A stretch of 6,534 bases of DNA. It comes from a bacterium (lineage in GTDB: Bacteria; SM23-31; JAUVVT01). Below, piece by piece: positions 1-6,142 of the stretch; the stretch's first letter is position 1, and each line of letters begins with the position of its first letter. Under the pieces are notes generated by a model that saw nothing but the letters and a program-made list of their open reading frames with translations, had not been told where the DNA came from and made no database searches. The stretch covers positions 1 through 6,534 of the forward strand of contig JAUVVT010000105.1 of the NCBI GenBank assembly GCA_030604505.1. The letters are read 5' to 3'. The translations under genes were made by a program, and so were the position numbers.

Positions 1-251
1 AATATTGCCCGTTCTATCTCCTCTCTGGTGTAAGGAATCTTTATCATATAAGTATTCGCAGAATCAAAAAGCCTCCTAAGATGAGCTTTCAGTCTGAAAA
101 TCGCAGGCCCTCTCTCCGTATCATAGCATCTAATCCCTTCAAAAATACTGGTCCCATAATGAATACAATGAGATAAAACATGAATCTTTGCATCCTCCAT
201 ATTTATTATCTTACCATTCATCCATATCTTTTTTACATCTTTTATAGCCAT
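1..251 (-). CDS. ilvE: Branched-chain amino acid aminotransferase, N-terminal part (runs off left edge)
   Basis: A class IV PLP-dependent aminotransferase that would interconvert leucine, isoleucine and valine with their 2-oxo acids in the cytoplasm, the last step of the pathway. Only the first 83 residues of an expected roughly 300 are present; the reading frame is open to the left edge. The start is the ATG at 251, preceded by GAGGTGA about 4 to 6 nt upstream. Seen in the translation: an opening WMNGKIINMEDAKIHVLSH, then HYGTSIFEGIRCY (about residues 32-44), the family hallmark, and IFRLKAHLRRLFDSA (about 51-65), which matches the usual substrate/phosphate-binding region. The catalytic lysine lies in the missing part. 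It follows leuD by 44 nt, so it is probably the last or a late gene of the leucine block. D-amino acid aminotransferase and aminodeoxychorismate lyase share the fold, but these motifs and the neighbours favour IlvE. Confidence 0.93.
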   Translation of the reverse strand, partial: MAIKDVKKIWMNGKIINMEDAKIHVLSHCIHYGTSIFEGIRCYDTERGPAIFRLKAHLRRLFDSANTYMIKIPYTREEIERAI

Positions 252-261
252 AAATCACCTC

Positions 262-282
262 ATAATTTTTTATAAAAATTAT
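262..282. repeat. Short A/T-only inverted repeat between leuD and ilvE
   Basis: Arms ATAATTTTT (262-270) and AAAAATTAT (274-282) are perfect complements around a 3-nt loop. The structure lies directly upstream of the ilvE ribosome binding site (255-261). With only A-U pairs it would be weak in RNA, and in AT-rich spacer DNA it may be chance. It is not a convincing terminator because there is no GC-containing stem. Confidence 0.3.
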
Positions 283-295
283 TACTGAAATCTTA

Positions 296-793
296 TTATT
301 TCAACTTAACCTCTGCTATCCAGTTCATCAATCCCCCGTTATTAATAATCTCCTGTAGAAAAGGCGGAAATGCTTTTATATTATATTCCAGCCCTTTGGT
401 AATATTTTTAATTATTCCCTCCTTAGTAATAACCTCGAGTTCATCACCCTCATCAGTCTCCTCAACCACTTCAGGAGATTCAATTATAGGAAATCCTATA
501 TTGATAGCATTTCTAAAAAAAATCCTTGCAAAAGACTTGGCAATAACACAGCTAATTCCGAATCCCTTGATTGAAATAGGAGCATGTTCTCTCGAAGAAC
601 CACAGCCAAAGTTATTCCCACCAATCAAAATATCTCCAGCAGACGCCTTATTCACAAATTCCTTATCTGCATCTTCCATAAGATGACTTGCAAGCTCATT
701 AGGATTCGTAGTATTCAAATACCTTGCAGGTATAATAACATCAGTATCAATATTATCCCCGAATTTCCAGCATTTACCTCTTAATACCATCAT
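296..793 (-). CDS. leuD: 3-isopropylmalate dehydratase, small subunit
   Basis: Small (swivel-domain) subunit of isopropylmalate isomerase. With LeuC it converts 2-isopropylmalate to 3-isopropylmalate via isopropylmaleate in the cytoplasm. The 165 residues are typical of the short LeuD form found in archaea, Thermotoga-like and many anaerobic bacteria, shorter than the roughly 200-residue enterobacterial form. Seen: GDNIDTDVIIPARYLNT at about residues 12-28, with the substrate-recognition loop YLNT at 25-28, and NNFGCGSSREHAP at about 60-72, the conserved serine/arginine active-site loop; then IAKSFARIFFRNAINIG. Two consecutive ATG codons (793 and 790) follow AAGGAG (798-803) at 4 and 7 nt. 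The second has the better spacing, so the true protein may be one residue shorter. It lies 145 nt after leuC and 44 nt before ilvE. A homoaconitase small subunit is the main alternative; leuA next door favours leucine synthesis. Confidence 0.95.
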   Translation of the reverse strand: MMVLRGKCWKFGDNIDTDVIIPARYLNTTNPNELASHLMEDADKEFVNKASAGDILIGGNNFGCGSSREHAPISIKGFGISCVIAKSFARIFFRNAINIGFPIIESPEVVEETDEGDELEVITKEGIIKNITKGLEYNIKAFPPFLQEIINNGGLMNWIAEVKLK

Positions 794-840
794 AAAACTC
801 CTTTTTTAATATCCATTCACAAACTTCACAGACTAATAAA

Positions 841-868
841 ACTATATTTTTTTTCTCTTATATTCCAA
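841..868 (-). promoter_or_regulatory. Possible sigma-70-like promoter ahead of leuD (weak)
   Basis: On the minus strand TTGGAA (868-863) and TATAGT (846-841) are separated by 16 nt and lie about 50 nt upstream of the leuD start. The -10 matches five of six consensus positions and the -35 four of six. In AT-rich spacer DNA such matches arise often by chance, so this is a candidate internal promoter only. Confidence 0.2.
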
Positions 869-899
869 ACTCTCAGCACCAAAAATAAATAATTTTTTT

Positions 900-931
900 A
901 ATCCGTGTCATCCGTGAAATCCGCGGTTCAT
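900..931 (-). repeat. Intergenic CGGAT-type repeat with 9-nt periodicity, copy 1
   Basis: Read on the minus strand just after the leuC stop, the spacer contains three successive 9-nt-spaced units: CGGATTTCA, CGGATGACA, CGGATTAAA, preceded by ATGAACCG. The block is much more GC-rich than the AT-rich spacer around it. A related block lies after ilvN at 6122-6142 in the same orientation relative to the genes. The two share an AACC-x-C-x-GATT start and a CGCGGATTT or CGGAT core. Sequences of this CACGGAT kind are, from memory, seen as dispersed intergenic repeats in several bacterial genomes, but I cannot check this. No protein-coding role is apparent. Confidence 0.55.
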
Positions 932-938
932 ATTTTTC

Positions 939-2198
939 TTAAATCTCCTCTGGTGAAGCAATCCCCCCGGCAATCGCCGATGCCGCAGCCACAGCAGGAC
1001 TTGCAAGATATACCTCAGATTTAGGATGTCCCATTCTTCCTACAAAGTTCCTGTTTGTTGTAGCAACCGCTCTTTCCCCTTCTGCAAGTATCCCCATATG
1101 CCCGCCAAGACAAGGCCCACACGTCGGCGTCGAAAAAACAGCATCAGCATTAACAAAAATATCTATCAATCCCTCCTTCAATGCCTGCTTATATATCTCT
1201 GGAGTGGAAGGAATAACAATACAGCGTACATTCGGCGAAATTCTGCGTCCTTTTAATATCTCCGCGGCAATCCTCAAATCACCCAACCACCCATTCGTAC
1301 ATGAACCAATAACCACCTGGTCTATCTTAACATCTGATACCTCAGAAACATTCTTTGTATTCTCAGGAAGATGAGGAAAAGCCACTTGAGGTTCTATCGT
1401 TTCACAGTCTATCTCAATCTCCTCAATATACTCTGCATCCTCATCACTCTGATAAAACACAGGCTTCCTAATACTTCTATCCTTCAGATAATCCTCAGTA
1501 ATCTTATCCGGTGCAACAATACCCGATTTCCCTCCTGCTTCAATAGCCATATTACACATAGTCAATCTTTGCTCCATCGGAAGGGAAGAAATAACCTCAC
1601 CCGTAAATTCCATTGCCTTATATCTTGCACCCTCAACCCCTATCCTGCCGATAGTATATAAAATTAAATCCTTCCCAAAAACCCACCTATTTAATTTTCC
1701 ATAATAAATAAACTTTATTGAATGAGGAACCTTAAACCATGTTTCCCCCGTAGTCATAGCACCAGCCATATCTGTGCTCCCCACACCAGTGGCAAATGCA
1801 CCTAATGCTCCATAAGTACAAGTATGAGAATCCGCACCAATAATACAATCCCCACCCGTAACAATCCCCTGCTCAGGTAAAAATGCATGCTCAATACCAA
1901 CCCTTCCTGTATCATAAAAATGTTTAATATTATGCTTTCTAGCAAACTCCCGCAACTGCTTCACCTGTTCCGCAGATTTTATATCCTTATTAGGAGTAAA
2001 ATGGTCTGGAATTAAAACTATCTTCTCTCTATCAAAAACCTCATTAACACCGAGCTTCTCAAACTCATTAATAGCGATAGGCGCAGTAATATCATTCCCA
2101 AGAACAATATCAACATCACACTCAATAATCTCATCCGGCTCGATAGTCTCCAAATCCGAATGAGCCGCAAGTATCTTCTCTGTTATTGTCATTCCCAT
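939..2198 (-). CDS. leuC: 3-isopropylmalate dehydratase, large subunit
   Basis: Large subunit of the aconitase-family isopropylmalate isomerase, carrying the [4Fe-4S] cluster that activates the substrate hydroxyl. The 419 residues fit the shorter LeuC type paired with short LeuD proteins, not the roughly 465-residue enterobacterial type. Seen: DHFTPN (about 65-70), GADSHTCTYGALGAFATGVGS (about 121-141), and the three cluster cysteines C300 in GSCTNG, C360 and C363 in TCGPCLGGH. The C-terminal TNRNF-GRMG-HP block with SPAVAAASAIAG is also typical. The start is the ATG at 2198, with AAGGGA (2207-2212) 8 nt upstream; a second ATG at 2192 has no spaced ribosome binding site. It lies 128 nt after leuA and 145 nt before leuD, its partner subunit. 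Homoaconitase is a close relative that sequence alone cannot fully exclude. Confidence 0.96.
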   Translation of the reverse strand: MGMTITEKILAAHSDLETIEPDEIIECDVDIVLGNDITAPIAINEFEKLGVNEVFDREKIVLIPDHFTPNKDIKSAEQVKQLREFARKHNIKHFYDTGRVGIEHAFLPEQGIVTGGDCIIGADSHTCTYGALGAFATGVGSTDMAGAMTTGETWFKVPHSIKFIYYGKLNRWVFGKDLILYTIGRIGVEGARYKAMEFTGEVISSLPMEQRLTMCNMAIEAGGKSGIVAPDKITEDYLKDRSIRKPVFYQSDEDAEYIEEIEIDCETIEPQVAFPHLPENTKNVSEVSDVKIDQVVIGSCTNGWLGDLRIAAEILKGRRISPNVRCIVIPSTPEIYKQALKEGLIDIFVNADAVFSTPTCGPCLGGHMGILAEGERAVATTNRNFVGRMGHPKSEVYLASPAVAAASAIAGGIASPEEI

Positions 2199-2297
2199 AA
2201 TAATATTCCCTTATATTTTCGTATTAAACAATATCACTGAAATAAAAAACAAATCTCAAACACTAATTAAATTATTAAATTTATACCTTTTTAAGCT

Positions 2298-2323
2298 GTG
2301 TGTTGGTGACAACACCAACACAC
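2298..2323. repeat. Perfect 11-bp inverted repeat just after leuA
   Basis: Arms GTGTGTTGGTG (2298-2308) and CACCAACACAC (2313-2323) are perfectly complementary around a 4-nt loop. On the minus strand the hairpin begins 3 nt after the leuA stop. Downstream in that direction comes AGCTTAAAAAGG, so there is no U tract and it is not a standard intrinsic terminator for leuA. On the plus strand the stem is followed by TTTTT, which would resemble a terminator for transcription coming from the left, but no plus-strand gene is present. Likely roles are mRNA 3'-end protection, antisense termination, or a repetitive palindrome. Confidence 0.8.
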
Positions 2324-2326
2324 TTT

Positions 2327-3865
2327 TTACCCCTTCATCTCCCCTGCCTTCGCCTTGCTGTAAACCGCCCTGTTAATAGCATCTATATATGCCTTTGCGC
2401 TTGCAATTATAACATCAGTGCTTGCCCCTCTTCCGACAAAAGGACTCCCTTCAAAAATAACTCTCAAAACAACCTCACCTACTGCATCTTTCCCCGATGT
2501 AACCGAATCAATAGAATAATCAGCCAATTCACCCTTCATATTAGTCATCTTCTCAATAGCCTGAAAAACTGCATCAATAGGACCATCTCCCATTCCCGAT
2601 TCTCTTAAAATTTCATCGTCTTCAGCAATTTCAACTATAGCCATCGGAATAATCTCTGTCCCGCTTGTTATCTGAAGCCTTTTAAACTCATACTGTCCCT
2701 TTATCCCTGAAATTTCATTATTAATAATTGCAATCAGGTCATCATCAAACACCTCTTTTTTGGCATCGGCAAGCTCCGTAAACAATTTATAAGCCTTTTC
2801 AAGTTCTTCCTTAGAAAGCTCGTATCCAAGTTCTTCATAACGGCTCTTGAGAGCATGTCGCCCGGAATGCTTACCAAGAACCAACTTACTGTGCTTTATC
2901 CCAATAGACTGCGGCGTCATGATCTCATAAGTCAGGGATTCCTTAAGCATTCCATCCTGATGTATCCCCGCTTCATGCGCAAATGCATTCTCACCAACAA
3001 TAGCTTTATTCCTTTGTATATGCATCCCTGTTATATTACAGAGCAGTTTGCTCGATTTGTAAATCTCTTCCGTTACAATATCTGCATAATAGTCTTGAAA
3101 AATATCCTTCCTCGTTTTAATACTCATAGCAATCTCTTCAACCGAAGCATTTCCTGCTCTTTCACCGATTCCATTTATCGTACATTCAACCTGCCCCGCC
3201 CCATTTAGGATTGCTGCCAGCGAATTAGCAACCGCAAGACCAAGGTCATTATGACAATGAACACTTAATACAGCTTTATCAATATTCTTAACCTTTTCCG
3301 TTATTGTCTTTATCATTTCACCAAATTCATAAGGCATTGCATATCCAACAGTGTCTGGGAAGTTCACAGTAACAGCACCCGCATCAATTGCCGCCTCAAA
3401 AACCTCGCAAACATAGTTAATATCACTCCTTGTTGCATCTTCCGCAGAAAACTCAACATTATTCGTCAAAAGCTTCGCATACTTCACCGCAGTGACAGTA
3501 TCATTTAAAACTTGAGTTCTCGTTTTTTTCAATTTATATTTCAAATGAACGTCAGAAGTTGCAATAAAAGTGTGAATTATCGGTTTTTTCGCATCCCTAA
3601 CTGCCTCCCATGCCCTATCAATATCATCTTTTTTCGCCCTTGCTAAAGCAGCAACCGCACACTTCTCCACAATCTTTGATATTTCCTTAACCGCAACAAA
3701 ATCCCCTTCAGATGCAATTGGGAATCCCCCCTCAATTATATCAACTCCAAGAGTTTCAAGCTGTTTTGCCATTTTCAACTTTTCCTCGTGATTCATACTG
3801 AATCCCGGAGCCTGCTCTCCATCACGAAGGGTTGTATCAAATATTCTTATCTTTTTCTTCTTCAT
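2327..3865 (-). CDS. leuA: 2-isopropylmalate synthase
   Basis: Condenses acetyl-CoA with 2-oxoisovalerate to 2-isopropylmalate, the committed and normally leucine-inhibited step of leucine synthesis. The 512 residues match the usual full-length enzyme. Seen: the TIM-barrel start IRIFDTTLRDGEQAPGFSM (6-24) with the catalytic/metal residues R14 and D15; VEFSAEDATRSD (137-148); FPDTVGYAMP (169-178); metal ligands in HCHNDLG (H203, H205) and GERAGNASVEE (N239 region); and HEAGIHQDGMLK (297-308). Residues about 385-505 form the LeuA dimer allosteric domain, with GDGPIDAVFQAI and GRGASTDVIIASAKAY. An ATG exists at 3907, but the ATG at 3865 has AGGAG 8 nt upstream and gives the family-typical N-terminus MKKKKIRIFDTT, so I chose it. 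Homocitrate or citramalate synthase is less likely given the adjoining leuCD and the complete regulatory domain. Confidence 0.96.
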   Translation of the reverse strand: MKKKKIRIFDTTLRDGEQAPGFSMNHEEKLKMAKQLETLGVDIIEGGFPIASEGDFVAVKEISKIVEKCAVAALARAKKDDIDRAWEAVRDAKKPIIHTFIATSDVHLKYKLKKTRTQVLNDTVTAVKYAKLLTNNVEFSAEDATRSDINYVCEVFEAAIDAGAVTVNFPDTVGYAMPYEFGEMIKTITEKVKNIDKAVLSVHCHNDLGLAVANSLAAILNGAGQVECTINGIGERAGNASVEEIAMSIKTRKDIFQDYYADIVTEEIYKSSKLLCNITGMHIQRNKAIVGENAFAHEAGIHQDGMLKESLTYEIMTPQSIGIKHSKLVLGKHSGRHALKSRYEELGYELSKEELEKAYKLFTELADAKKEVFDDDLIAIINNEISGIKGQYEFKRLQITSGTEIIPMAIVEIAEDDEILRESGMGDGPIDAVFQAIEKMTNMKGELADYSIDSVTSGKDAVGEVVLRVIFEGSPFVGRGASTDVIIASAKAYIDAINRAVYSKAKAGEMKG

Positions 3866-3873
3866 TAAAACTT

Positions 3874-3878
3874 CTCCT
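3874..3878 (-). promoter_or_regulatory. Ribosome binding site deciding the leuA start
   Basis: AGGAG on the minus strand lies 8 nt before the ATG at 3865. The longer reading from the ATG at 3907 would place this site inside the coding sequence and add 14 residues not typical of LeuA. Confidence 0.85.
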
Positions 3879-3951
3879 GAATTTATATCTATAAAACATT
3901 TAATCAATTAAAAATACAGCTTACTTTTTCAAATACTCACCTATAGCGGAG

Positions 3952-3978
3952 CCTACTTTCTTTTCTAAAGAAAGTAGG
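3952..3978. repeat. Perfect 12-bp inverted repeat just after aroF
   Basis: Arms CCTACTTTCTTT (3952-3963) and AAAGAAAGTAGG (3967-3978) pair perfectly around a 3-nt loop. On the minus strand the hairpin begins one base after the aroF stop codon. It is followed by CTCCGCTATAGG and not by a U tract, so a factor-independent terminator is not supported. Its length and perfection suggest a functional RNA hairpin or a dispersed palindromic element. The minus strand through the second arm can also be read as a short open tail ending KKVGSAIGEYLKK at a stop (3921-3923), with no start codon. Confidence 0.8.
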
Positions 3979-3979
3979 T

Positions 3980-4996
3980 CTATAAGTGCTTATTCTCAAG
4001 CGGCAGATATTTCTTTATCTGTTCCATTAGCAACTCAAACTCCGAAGGTAACAAAGACTGAGGTCCATCCGAAAATGCCTCTTCCGGATTTGGATGAACC
4101 TCAACCATCACTCCATCGGCTCCGGCAGCAATAGCCGCCTTTGACATCGGTATTATCAAACTCCTGATCCCCGTCCCATGCGACGGATCAACTATTACTG
4201 GAAGATGAGAAAGTTGATTTAACATAGGAACACTCGAAAGGTCAAGAGTATTTCGTGTATATTCTTCAAAAGTCCGAATCCCCCGCTCACACAAAATCAC
4301 ATTTTCATTCCCCTGTGACATAATATATTCAGCAGACATCAAAAGCTCCTTCATAGTAGACATCATACCTCGTTTCAACATAACGGGCTTATTCACTTTC
4401 CCAATCTTTTTCAGAAGAACAAAATTCTGCATATTTCGGGCGCCAATCTGGAGAATATCAGCATATTCAGAAACCAAAGAAATATCTTCAACCGATATAA
4501 CTTCGGTTATTATATACAAACCTGTCTTTTCACTTGCCTCCTTCAAATATTTCAAACCCTCTTCCTCCAGACCCTGAAAACTATATGGAGACGTTCGCGG
4601 TTTAAATGCACCTCCACGAAGTATCCTTGCGCCTGCTTTTTTAATCGCTTCAGCAATTCCAATTATTTGTTCTCTGCTCTCAACCGAACAGGGTCCCGCC
4701 ATAACAACAAACTGACTGTCACCTATAGAAACATCTCCTACCTTAACAGTTGTCTTTTCTTTTTTCAGTTCCACTCCAACAAGTTTAAATGGTTGCAGTA
4801 TCGGGACAACCCTCTCAACTTCCGGAAGCGACTCGAGTGCCTGTAGTCTCATCTTCTCCCGCTCATCGCCAACTGCTCCGATTACAACTCTCTCCTTACC
4901 ATAAATCGGATGAACACCGTACCCCATCTCTTTTATCTTATCAAACACATGCTTGATCGCCTCCTCACTGGCTCCCTTCTTCATAACCACTATCAT
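3980..4996 (-). CDS. aroF: 3-deoxy-7-phosphoheptulonate (DAHP) synthase with N-terminal regulatory domain
   Basis: Condenses phosphoenolpyruvate and erythrose 4-phosphate to DAHP, the first step of the shikimate/aromatic pathway, in the cytoplasm. The 338 residues show two parts. Residues 1-70 (MIVVMKKGASEEAI onward) form a ferredoxin-like/ACT-like domain as in Thermotoga DAHP synthase, where it mediates tyrosine/phenylalanine inhibition. Residues about 85-330 form the KDO8P/type I-beta barrel: AGPCSVES (100-107), GGAFKPRTSPYSFQG (128-142), QIGARNMQN (183-191), LKRG (207-210), CERGIRTFE (236-244), DPSHGTG (270-276), and EVHPNPEEAFSDGPQSL (299-315). C103, H273, E299 and D310 are the expected metal-binding positions. 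The start ATG at 4996 has AAGGGG 8 nt upstream. It follows ilvC by only 21 nt, implying cotranscription with branched-chain genes, which is an unusual placement. The symbol is generic for this family. Confidence 0.95.
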   Translation of the reverse strand: MIVVMKKGASEEAIKHVFDKIKEMGYGVHPIYGKERVVIGAVGDEREKMRLQALESLPEVERVVPILQPFKLVGVELKKEKTTVKVGDVSIGDSQFVVMAGPCSVESREQIIGIAEAIKKAGARILRGGAFKPRTSPYSFQGLEEEGLKYLKEASEKTGLYIITEVISVEDISLVSEYADILQIGARNMQNFVLLKKIGKVNKPVMLKRGMMSTMKELLMSAEYIMSQGNENVILCERGIRTFEEYTRNTLDLSSVPMLNQLSHLPVIVDPSHGTGIRSLIIPMSKAAIAAGADGVMVEVHPNPEEAFSDGPQSLLPSEFELLMEQIKKYLPLENKHL

Positions 4997-5017
4997 CTTA
5001 TAATCCCCTTTTTACCT

Positions 5018-6007
5018 TTACTTCTTTAGCCAGGACATCATATCCCTGAGTTCTGCCCCGACTTTTTCAATCTGATGGTCTTTTGATTTTTTCTTTAATG
5101 CATTAAAAACAGGCCTATTTGCTTTATTTTCGAGTACCCATTCTTTTGCAAATTCGCCGTTCTGAATCTCTGCCAGCATTTTTTTCATCTCTTTTCTAGT
5201 CTCATCCGTAATGATTCTCGGTCCCCTTGAATATTCACCAAACTCCGCAGTATTGCTGATAGAATCATTCATTCTTCCAATCCCGCCTTCATAAATCAAA
5301 TCAACGATTAACTTCATCTCATGTAAACACTCAAAATATGCCATCTCCGGCTGATAACCTGCTTCAACCAGAGTCTCAAAACCGGCACGCATCAACTCCA
5401 CAACACCCCCGCACAAAACCGCCTGCTCACCAAAAAGGTCGGTCTCTGTTTCTTCCCTGTATGTCGTTTCAATAACACCAGCCCTCGTACCGCCGATACC
5501 CTTTGCATAAGCAAGTCCGATTTCTTTAGCTTTCCCTGAAGGATTCTGATAAACTGCCAGCAAACAGGGAACACCGCTGTTCTCCGTATACAGTCTCCTG
5601 ACAAGATGACCGGGACCCTTAGGTGCAATCATTGAAACATCCACATCCGCAGGTGGAACAATTTGACCGTAATGAATATTAAAGCCATGAGCAAACATCA
5701 AAGTATCCCCCTTTTTTAAATTCTTTTCAATATCCCTGTAATAGACCTCGGGCTGATATTCATCAGGAAGCAAAATCATAATTATATCACCAGCCTTAGC
5801 AGCCTTATCGGCAGTTGTAACTTCCATCCCGCTCTCCTCTGCATGTTTCCAGGCAGCGCTCCCCGGCAGTTCCGCAACAACAACATCATTGCCGCTCTCT
5901 TTATGATTTAATGCGTGAGCATGCCCCTGACTGCCAAATCCGATTATTGCTACCTTTTTACCCTTCAGAACACTAAGGTCAGCATCATTATCATAATATA
6001 ACTTCAT
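5018..6007 (-). CDS. ilvC: Ketol-acid reductoisomerase, class I
   Basis: Isomerises and reduces 2-acetolactate (or 2-aceto-2-hydroxybutyrate) to the 2,3-dihydroxy acid, using a nicotinamide cofactor and Mg2+. The 329 residues are normal for class I. Seen: Rossmann motif IIGFGSQGHAHALN (21-34); H107 in FAHGFNIHYG; K130 in APKGPGHLVRR; metal ligands D190 and E194 in DLFGEQAVLCGG; E226 and E230 in YFECLHEMKLIVDL; S251 in SISNTAEFG. The cofactor loop after the second strand reads VVVAELPGS (42-50), where E46 and L47 replace the Leu-Arg of the common GLR-x-GS motif; this suggests a shift toward NADH (inference). A TTG at 6019 opens the frame further, but it overlaps the Shine-Dalgarno sequence, so the ATG at 6007 is the start. 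Lies 157 nt after ilvN and 21 nt before aroF. Confidence 0.97.
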   Translation of the reverse strand: MKLYYDNDADLSVLKGKKVAIIGFGSQGHAHALNHKESGNDVVVAELPGSAAWKHAEESGMEVTTADKAAKAGDIIMILLPDEYQPEVYYRDIEKNLKKGDTLMFAHGFNIHYGQIVPPADVDVSMIAPKGPGHLVRRLYTENSGVPCLLAVYQNPSGKAKEIGLAYAKGIGGTRAGVIETTYREETETDLFGEQAVLCGGVVELMRAGFETLVEAGYQPEMAYFECLHEMKLIVDLIYEGGIGRMNDSISNTAEFGEYSRGPRIITDETRKEMKKMLAEIQNGEFAKEWVLENKANRPVFNALKKKSKDHQIEKVGAELRDMMSWLKK

Positions 6008-6012
6008 TTCTC

Positions 6013-6017
6013 CCTCC
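6013..6017 (-). promoter_or_regulatory. Ribosome binding site deciding the ilvC start
   Basis: GGAGG on the minus strand lies 5 nt before the ATG at 6007. It shows that the in-frame TTG at 6019 is not the start, because that codon abuts this site, and gives the family-typical N-terminus MKLYYDNDADL. Confidence 0.85.
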
Positions 6018-6121
6018 AAATTTAAAATAATAATATCCTCTTAAATTACCATTAATTATTTAACTTTATTACTCATCATAATAATCCCATCAGTTATCTT
6101 AATCTCTGAAACCAATTTTCA

Positions 6122-6142
6122 AATCCGCGTAATCAGTGGTTT
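6122..6142 (-). repeat. Intergenic CGGAT-type repeat with 9-nt periodicity, copy 2
   Basis: On the minus strand, 22 nt after the ilvN stop, the spacer reads AAACCA followed by CTGATTACG and CGGATTTGA, two units in 9-nt register. The block resembles the one after leuC (900-931), in the same orientation relative to the genes, and is more GC-rich than its surroundings. The rest of the 157-nt spacer (6008-6121) is AT-rich leader for ilvC with no convincing gene. Confidence 0.5.

Noticed and set aside
2300..2608. Plus-strand open frame overlapping the leuA 3' end and similar plus-strand frames at 396-686, 584-784, 1026-1256, 1371-1661, 2855-3208
   Set aside because: All lie opposite well-conserved minus-strand genes, show no recognisable domain, and have compositions expected of antisense shadows.
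3865..3907. ATG at 3907 as the leuA start
   Set aside because: The extra 14 residues are not typical of LeuA, and a good AGGAG site lies between the two ATGs at the right distance from 3865.
5392..5628. Minus-strand 78-codon frame inside ilvC
   Set aside because: It is an alternative frame of a strongly conserved part of ilvC with no recognisable motif.
6005..6019. TTG at 6019 as the ilvC start
   Set aside because: It abuts the GGAGG ribosome binding site; the ATG at 6007 is correctly spaced and gives the family N-terminus.
6093..6122. Possible ilvC promoter TTGAAA (6122-6117) with GATAAC (6098-6093), 18-nt spacer
   Set aside because: The -10 matches only four of six positions and the -35 overlaps the repeat block; too weak in AT-rich DNA to call.
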